A stretch of 64,000 bases of DNA from Sabethes cyaneus (lineage: Eukaryota; Arthropoda; Insecta; Diptera; Culicidae), in the NCBI RefSeq assembly GCF_943734655.1, contig NC_071355.1:95053449-95117448 (forward strand), in the 5' to 3' direction. Below are positions 23,201-32,200 of the stretch, piece after piece. Made by a program: the position numbers and the translations under genes. Every line of letters begins with the position of its first letter. Within the stretch, counting starts at the first letter, position 1. The notes beneath the pieces were generated by a model that saw only the letters and a program-made list of their open reading frames with translations, was not told where the DNA came from and did no database searches.

Positions 23201-26200
23201 CGATACTGGTCTAACATGCCAGTCGTCGTATGTTCGACTCTCGGCTAGGCGGTGCTTGCTTAGATAGTCAGTAGGATCGTTAATACACTGTCCCCGTTAT
23301 TTTCCTGTACTCTAAACAGCCGGCTGCGAAGTCTGTCGATAAAGAAGGGTAATGTCTAATGACAGTTTAAGCCCACGGCTTTGCTTTCTTGCACAAAATG
23401 AGTGCGGTGTAAGACGCGTTTCACAATCTTTTACGATTATCGATTTTCAGGCCTCAGGGGCATGGGTTCTTATATAATTATTTTTACTTCAGTTCTGACG
23501 TTGTGTATTATAATCTCTTTTATATTCTTCAATTACAGGTGTCAGCTGTGATTCGTGTTTAAAAAGTAACTTCCGCGGCCGTCGCTACAAATGCTTGATT
23601 TGCTACGACTACGATCTGTGCGCTAATTGTTATGAAGAGGGAGTAACCAGCACGCGTCATTCGGCGGACCATCCAATGCAGTGTATTTTGACGAGATCCG
23701 ATTTTGAGCTCTATTATGGCGGTGAAGTGCTAACGCCGGATCAACCGCAGTCATTTACCTGTCCATACTGCAAGCGTATGGGGCTTAGCGATTCAGCTCT
23801 GCTTGAACATGTCAGTTCCGAGCACACAGACACCGGACTGGAAGTCGTCTGCCCGGTGTGCGCTGCATTACCTGGAGGCGATCCCAACTTGGTGACAGAC
23901 GACTTCGCTGGCCATTTGAGCCTCGAGCACCGAAGTGGTTCACGTGATTTAATATCATTTCTGATATCCTTTTCAAAAAGTGTTATTCTATCGAACAATC
24001 ATTGTATTGCTTTCTCTTGTCTATGTTTAATTTGACCAAACCTAAATTTTGAGCCGATTGCCGTAGGAGTTATTAAAACTATTAAAAAATTGTTTTGTAC
24101 AAACCCCGATTCAAATAGATACCTGAGTGGAAATGTTTGTAAAAAAAGTTTACTTTGGCGTTTGTATGTTTTCAATAACAAACGAAAAATGCGAATACCA
24201 ACTTTTTAGATGAAATCGTATTGATCGTTCCACCGTTTACGAATACTTAATTCGGTGCCCCACACTGCGGATGATTTCACAGAAAACTCCACTGTCTCTC
24301 ATTAAAGTTGCCTGCTACAGTATGCTAATGATAAAGGCAAGACAGATGAAGGGGGGTGCTTACCGGCTTTCAAAGTGATCTTTCGAACTTTCGATATCAT
24401 TGTTTATATTAATTCATTTTCATATTATTAGTGAGTGACTTTTTCGGAAAATCTCCATATTTACTTACACTATAAATTTACGTTTGGTCATTTTGGGAAA
24501 TAGGTAAACCAAAACAAACGGGTTTGTCTTACCATGAGAAACCTGTAATCAAAGCTGTTTGCTTTTCAATTGTATTCACATGTATGCATTCTATCACGAG
24601 CAAATATTATCCTTAACCAATGCTATACGATGAACCATCTGCCATCCGACATGGAGGTGTACGGAGGATGCCACATTCAGGACGTGCCCTCGGTGGGCCT
24701 CGTTCGAGACGATCCAACATGCACTTCAGCTCGTCTGGTGGAGGACTTTCCACACTATCGCCTTCCGGTCGAGAATCGGTTGATCCCATCGCAGAATTGT
24801 TACAACAGTTGTCCAGCGTCCGACGTGGTGGTGCACCACAGCCATCTCAATTGCAACAGCTGCAAATGCAAATTCAACTAGAAAGGCAGCAAGTGTCGGT
24901 AAGGACTATCAACTTATAATTTCAATTAAGTATATAAGGAAAAACTTTCGTTAAATTGAAGTATGTGGTTGTTTAGTTTTAAACTTTAGTTAAAAAATTC
25001 TCTTCAATCAATTTGCTACGAATACATCCTATAGATAGCAAATGGTACGGTGTTTTCAGTTTTACTAGCATTCTAATGCTGTGCGTTGTCAATCAATATT
25101 CGTATTATGGCATTTTTATTCGGCCAGGAATCACTGTACTGGCATCAATTGTCTTTGAGTCAGTCCTTAAAAACCTCATTTGCTTTTCTGCACGAGCGCT
25201 GCTTCTGCTTAGTACCCGGAATCAGGTCGATTAGTATATGTTAACCTATTCTGTTAACCACAATCAAAAGGCTTACTTCTGTCGCCAAACTATAACTTTT
25301 CTACGATGAGAAAAGTAAAATTGTAAACATTACAATCATCTGCAACGGAAAACATCGCAGTAGTCGTACGTCGTGTGTTTGATGTATATTGAGCGCAAAT
25401 GACCGAAGTTGACGTTGAAGATTTTTTGTCACCAAAATAACCAAAGTCAGCCGAAATTTAATTTTAAAAATCACAAACTAAAATTATCCAACCGCGTATT
25501 TCGTGTGCCATTCGTTTGAACAGCGAGTGCTAAGTGCGGCTTGGGCAAGCGCGCGCGAGAAAAATCTTTATTTTTTTGGCAGACCATGCAGTGATCGTTT
25601 GCCAAATGAAAGCAAATCACCAGTTGCGATGTTACAGCGACGCTAGTCGGGGCAAAATTCGAAAATTGTAGTTCACAAACAGTCGTCAAAATTTGCAAAA
25701 TACAAGCATCGCCCAACACGCGTTTCTTTCAGATCATTTAGATTATATCCGCGTGTGTACGTATTTCGAATCAGATTTTTAAAAACACCAAGATATTATC
25801 CTGATTTTTGAATCAAATCAATCCTATGAGACCTGTTATAAGGATCCGAAGAAGCCGTTTTGAATCTTTTACAACAAATTCGTCCCTAACCACGTCACAG
25901 ACTGCCGAAATTGCACTCACGAGAAGTAGAAGAAGTGACAATGAAATACGTGCATTACAACAAGTAAACAAAAAATCGTGATAATTGTGTCGTAAAAAAG
26001 TAAACTGTAAAAAAGGATGCACCACCAATTACATACCGCACACGATGAGACTGGCGATCAGTTCTAACCGCACGAATTTTACAAATACCTCTGTGAATGC
26101 ATATATGTATTGTAGCAAATAGTTAACTTACAACTACAAGAACTGTGCTGCGACATTTGTGCTATTTGTTAAATGTTTACGACTGACTCAGTAGTCTCGA

Positions 26201-29200
26201 CTCTATGGACTATCATTCTTGAAGGAGCCTTTATATGCTTACTGTTCGGCGTTATTGTCACATATATTACGGTAATTGTGGTGTTTAATAACAATCGTCA
26301 ATAGACATTCATATAGTCGTTTTAGGTATATTTTTTAGATTTAACCATAAGCACTCTGATTTCTGAAATAACTGAATTCAATTCAAATTTTTCCAAGAAC
26401 AAAGATTGTCTGATGTAGTCGGTTCAAATAATTACGCGTGTTATTATATAATAATTACATTTTTCAAAATAAATATTTCTTGTTCACCGATTTAATGTTG
26501 AAAATACTGCGCGTTTTTTAATTGTTCCTGGGTTACGGCCGACGACGTCGTTAGGCATTAGTTTTTTTCTGAGATAACTCAGAAAAAAATTAACCCAATA
26601 ATGTTTTCACCATTAACACATAAAAACTCGGTAAACGAGAAAAAAAATTTTGAAAAATTGTTTCTTGGATTGCATCGTAGCTCTGCAGGAAATTCGCAAA
26701 AGAGAGAACGTTTTGAAGATTTGCGGCGGAAAGTCCCGGTTTCATCAGAGCGGTGACACTACCGAGGAACTGGGAAGGAGCTAGTAGTGTTGGGCAGAAT
26801 GCAACATCGCGTGATAGATTGGAAAGCGATCAACGAGAGCATGTGTCTATTATAGGCCGTTTCTTCAATTACAGTACCATCAATGGGCCTTGCCCGCACA
26901 AAGATAGATCCGACTATGAGAAGAAAGCGTTCTTCGCGACGTTGGAGGCAACGTACGACAGCTACTCGCACGGGACATCAAGATTATCATCGGGGATATG
27001 AACGCCCAGGTCGATCGGGACGAAATGTATAGACCGGTGATAGAACCCGACGAACGAACGATAACGACCAACAAGTTATAAACTTCGTAGCTTCCCGAAA
27101 GCTGGTGATCCGAAGCACTTTTTTGCCACGCAAATATATCCCCCTCCTGATCACCTGGCCAACGTACAATTATTTAGATTGGCCGCGTTCTCATAGATGG
27201 CTGGTTCTTCTCTAACATCACGAACATACGTTTCAAGGGATATTGACTCTGACCATCACCTACTACCATCAGTCACATCAAAACTATTCTCCTCAGTTGA
27301 ACACTAGGCAGCTGGATAAGAACTACGCGTGAATACTGGATGAAGCGAGGAGTTAAGTACCTACTTCGAAGCTCGAAAACGATTGAGACAAAATACGTTC
27401 GGTCATCAAAGAGGTATTTAATGGAGAAAAAAAGCTTGCAAAGATTACCTGAGTATTGCCACTTGACCGAATATCGACGAGCAAGGAACCGGTTTTCCAC
27501 GACCCTGAGGAGTAAACAGCGCCAAAAGGAGGACAAAGATCGAGAGAGAGAGAGAGAGAATAATTAGGACAATTATTCCGGGCTAATGGCGCGCGATTTT
27601 ATCAAGATGAACTAATCTCGTAAGGGCTACGCGCCGAAATCCAACATATGCAGGGACGAAAAAGGGAATCTAATCACAAACGAGCGCAAGGTGGTCGACA
27701 GGTGGAAGCAGTTATTCGATGAACACCTCAATGGTGCAATTGCAGAAGTAGGCGGAACGGAAGTTAATCCATGGAAGATAGTAATGCTCCAGCACTTGAT
27801 CTCCGAGAAGTCAAACGAGAGATCGGGTTGCTGAAGACCAGCAAAGCCGCTGGTAAGGACCGCCTTACAGCCGAGTCTTATAAATATGGCCGAGAAACGT
27901 TGGTAATGATTCTACACTGGGTTATTTCCAAGATTTGGGAGGAGGAGGAGAAGTTATCGGAGGAATGGATGAAAGGAGTGGTTTGTCCTGTCTGTAAAAA
28001 GCAGGCTTCATGGATGCACGCGTATCTTCGGACCAAATTTTTTGATTTTTACCATTCGACAGATCTTGCAGAAATGAGTGCAACGTGGCCACGCATCACA
28101 TCTTTATTGATTTCAAAGCAGCATATTATACAGTCTTGACCAGCAATCTTACAGCTTGGTTTTGATAAGCCATGGCACATAATGCATGTTTCGGTTCCGG
28201 ACAAACTAACGTGATTAGAGCTATAGTGATGTGTGATGTGTTTCGCGCGCATCCCAGGGACACTCGAGTCCTTGCGAGATGTGGCGACGGTTGAGTGTCT
28301 TAACGTGACTATTCAAAATCGCTCTTGAGGGGGGTTCTTTACGGAATTGAAGCCGTAACGCTACTTATGGAGGACATCCGCTCCCTTGCCGTGTTCGAGA
28401 ATAACAGCAAACACTCCCCAAGTTACACTCTTATGATGGCATTTAAGGCCAAAATTGGTCTAGAAGACCACCATAAGAGTACAATAAAATTCACATTGTT
28501 GCTTGGGTCGGGTGATATCACAATAGATCCACGATACTGGTCGCAGTGATGAGTCCATAAAGAAGAAAAATACCCTGATCGACGCCACAAACCATATCTC
28601 CAGAGATTCTGAAGTCTGATTCGTATTAGTGCTCCACTATTTTGGAGCAAAAATTAAGTTTCGAGATTTTACTCTCGGCGTTAGAACAACGACTAATGCC
28701 ATCTTGTACGAAACCGAGATTGGAGATTTCGAAGATGATATTCGCTCGTATATTTTTTCTTTATTGATCAAACGATTGTAATTGGCCATAAATTTCGACT
28801 TTCTGATTGTCTCAGCTCGATTTGCAATACCTGTGTCATCAGGAATTCCGCAGAATGGACTAAGACAGTCTGAATGGTAGCAAATACGGTCAGGCAAAGC
28901 ACTCATTCTACCAGCAGATTCTTTGAAAATAATCAAAAGTGAATTTTCCTATACTACCTATAAAGAAATCTCAGCAAGAATTATTCGGCCATCGTCCGAT
29001 AGACGCAAATAAATGATTCATTTGTATCGGATGTCTGACCGACAATTCTTGCTAGGCTGAGGGGACCATTCCTGACACGCTTGTACGATTTATCAGATTT
29101 TGATGAAAGCGAAAAGAGCGTTCTCAATTGTTGGATAGTAAAATGTGTTCTATTACAAGAAATATATCGCTGAGCTTGTTGTCTTTGATTAAATTCTATA

Positions 29201-32200
29201 CTTTACTAAGCAGTTATTTGACAGTTAAAGTTTGAAAAATAAAGACTGGAGAACACCAACCTTTTTTCCAATAACGGGAAATTTCCTAATACCGGTGTTT
29301 TACCGGTATTTTAGGCACGAATATCGAAATACTGGTGTATATCGAAAGTGTCCAGCACCGACCACGCTGATCTGGACGAATAAATAGAAAACTCGAACCA
29401 TTCCCGGCAGGTTCATTTCCTTCTACTGCGTCGTAACCAGGAATCTAGTACTGGTTTATTGAGTTTACATGGCTTAGGTATTTGAGAAAGTCTTAAAAGC
29501 TTTAAGGGCATTTGGTCTCTCTCATAACTCGGATTTTATATTTCTCAAATTCCTTCACTCACATTCCTACTCACTAATTTAGTTTACTAGGTACATATAG
29601 ATATTGCCCGTTTCTTTGGTAACAAAACGCGCTGCTCACTTTTTTGAAAGCTTGAAATCGTCGCAATCTGCTTGGCTGTATGTAAGTTATAAGTATATAT
29701 TATGCTTGTACAGCACGTAAGTTATTGATTTACTAGATATTTGCCCCCGCGACGATTCTGGCGACGGTTTCGCCCGCGACTGTTATAATTCATCGCGTAC
29801 AAAAGGATGGGAACTTAGCAATATCACAGGCATAAGGAGACGTGTGTTGTGCAGGTGTTGTACACATGCATACAGAACTATTTGGTTGTTAGGGATTATA
29901 AACAAACTTTAGTTGCGAATAAATTTAATGTGCTGCTGAAATATTTTTTACTGTTGAAGGAAACCTACGTTATTTCCTACTAAGACTTAAAACAATCTAT
30001 CTGTTACACTAGTTTCTAATAATTATGTTCATTGTGATGTTTGAAAAGGTGTATCAATGAAATTGAATACTGAAAATCAAGAAATGATTGCAATTGTATA
30101 ATAATGTTTATATTTATATTTCAAGGCCGCGCGCCAGCAGCTGGAACGATTGCCCCGACGTCAGCAGCAACCAGTAGTGAGTTCGACGGCCAATGCTACC
30201 GGTGGCAGTAACACTACGGGAAATGTCAGTACATCACAGCAGTCCAGTTCGATTATCACACTCAACGCCGGTTCCCGGGATGCACCGATAGCTTCGTCAT
30301 CTTCACTGCCAATGGTATCATCCGGTATTGGAGCATGCAACAACATCCTTGGCAATGTATCGGTTGCAGCTGCGGCAGCGGCAGCGTCTCAGCAGCAGTC
30401 TCAATTCTTAATGGCACGATTCATGGTACCAAGCTTGGACGATGTTGAACTCGCACAACTGGAGCGTGATAGAGCCGACAGGTAAGAGAAGAAACAACTG
30501 AAGTAGTCATTTAGGTGCCATTTTTCATACGAAAATTTGCTGTATCTTGATTAGAATTTGTTCTAATAATTGAAATACCAACTATAGAATATTTTACTAA
30601 ATACGGTTTTTAGTTTCCCTGAAATCATCTCATCGCATGAGATACTCGTACCGTTGATTAAAGTAATCAACCGAATCCTATGAAGCCCTTTTGAACAGTT
30701 GCACATAGACCTAATCCAAATTGGTTTGAGCTCGGTAAACTGATGGTATCAACATTTGTGGCTCAAGCAGCACACACTCCCCATAATCGTGTAGAAGATT
30801 TGTCCTGATGATAAGGTGCTGATGTTTTAAATTTGCATTGGTGCGACAAGCGAAAAAGAAGAGACAGATAGAGAATCTCTCGTTGTTACTTAGGTCCTTT
30901 AGAAAAGTTACGCGAATCATCTTGAAGTTTTTCCATATACTAGATGATCAGATGGTAGCGGTTCGAGCAACAAAAGCAGATAAGCCACAGAATGTTACAT
31001 GTCCTGCTAATTGATGAGACAAAGCACATCAGCTCTTTTATTTCCATCAATTGCATACTGACCTGGGATCAATATTAACTTGGTTACGACTAGACAATTT
31101 TTGGAGTGATTGAATACATTACCATGATTGAATGAATAATTCATACGTGCATGTTACCGACTTTAAAACATTTAGAGTTACTTGATTGGTCGAATCCACG
31201 TTTCCGTCAAGACCGTCTATCATTAAATTATGAGACGAACTATCAATTGCGCCTTCTCTGCCAAGGAAGGCAGCTAGTTTTCGTTTCAAAAGACTGTCCT
31301 AGTTTTCTTACAACCGTATATAATGTACCTACTGTTATTGAAGATTTGCAGATTGATATTTGTTCAAAGGATTCTCTCATTTGCACAATGGACTTTTTGA
31401 CATGGTGCTTGTGAAATGTTGATGAAAGTTTTAATTGAAGCTATTGCTTCAAATATATAATAATTCGCCTATTTTCATAGGCGTTAGATGCCATTTAAAT
31501 TAGACGTATTTGGAAAACGAGGTTCAAAAACTTTCGAAAATATTTTATCTAATCGGCACTGAGTTCAATCACCTCTGTCATAATCGTGTTGATTCAAATT
31601 GTCTTTTGTAGCAGATTTACTGGTTGAAATTACGATTACTATCATTTGAATCGTCACAACTTGCGAGTCGTAGAATGTAACGCAGACTGTAGGTAACATT
31701 TTTGAGTACGAGCGAACCGCCAACTTCTAATGTACTCAGTTTTGAGAAGCTTGCTAAGCAACATTTTAGCATGAGCCCTAGCCGTCGAACCAAAGCAAAT
31801 TCGTCAATCGTTTTGGATTCAACTGCTGGAAACCTTGCAGCTACAGTAGCAGACAATTGTTTTGATTCTAATTCTATTGCCTTCTTTTTAATTTACAGAT
31901 CACAGTTTGTTCAAGCTTTAATGTTGTCAACTATTGCAAACATACAGTCATTTAGTAAAAACGCTGATGACGATGTGACCGACGAGTTGAATTCATTGAA
32001 CTTGAGCGTTGGAGGTAACAACAATAGTGTTAATAAGAATTCGAAAAGGTCAACTAGCGATCCGGAGGAGCAGGATGGTGCTGTCAATAACAAGGACGAA
32101 GGCAATTGTGATAATCTAAAGCAGGGGGAAAGTGAGAGTAATGTTGCGGACGAATTGCAAAGTTTGCATACCCCACAGGTGCTTCCACGTGGCGGTGCAA

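Noticed and set aside
31151..31414. 87-codon frame with a faint leucine-rich pattern in KCMF1 intron 4
   Set aside because: No flanking splice sites or consistent repeat consensus, so it is kept only as a note in the intron entry.
31693..31898. Open 206-bp extension in frame with KCMF1 exon 5
   Set aside because: An open stretch this long is not very unlikely by chance, no acceptor there keeps the phase, and the ATTTACAG at 31898 gives the conserved junction.
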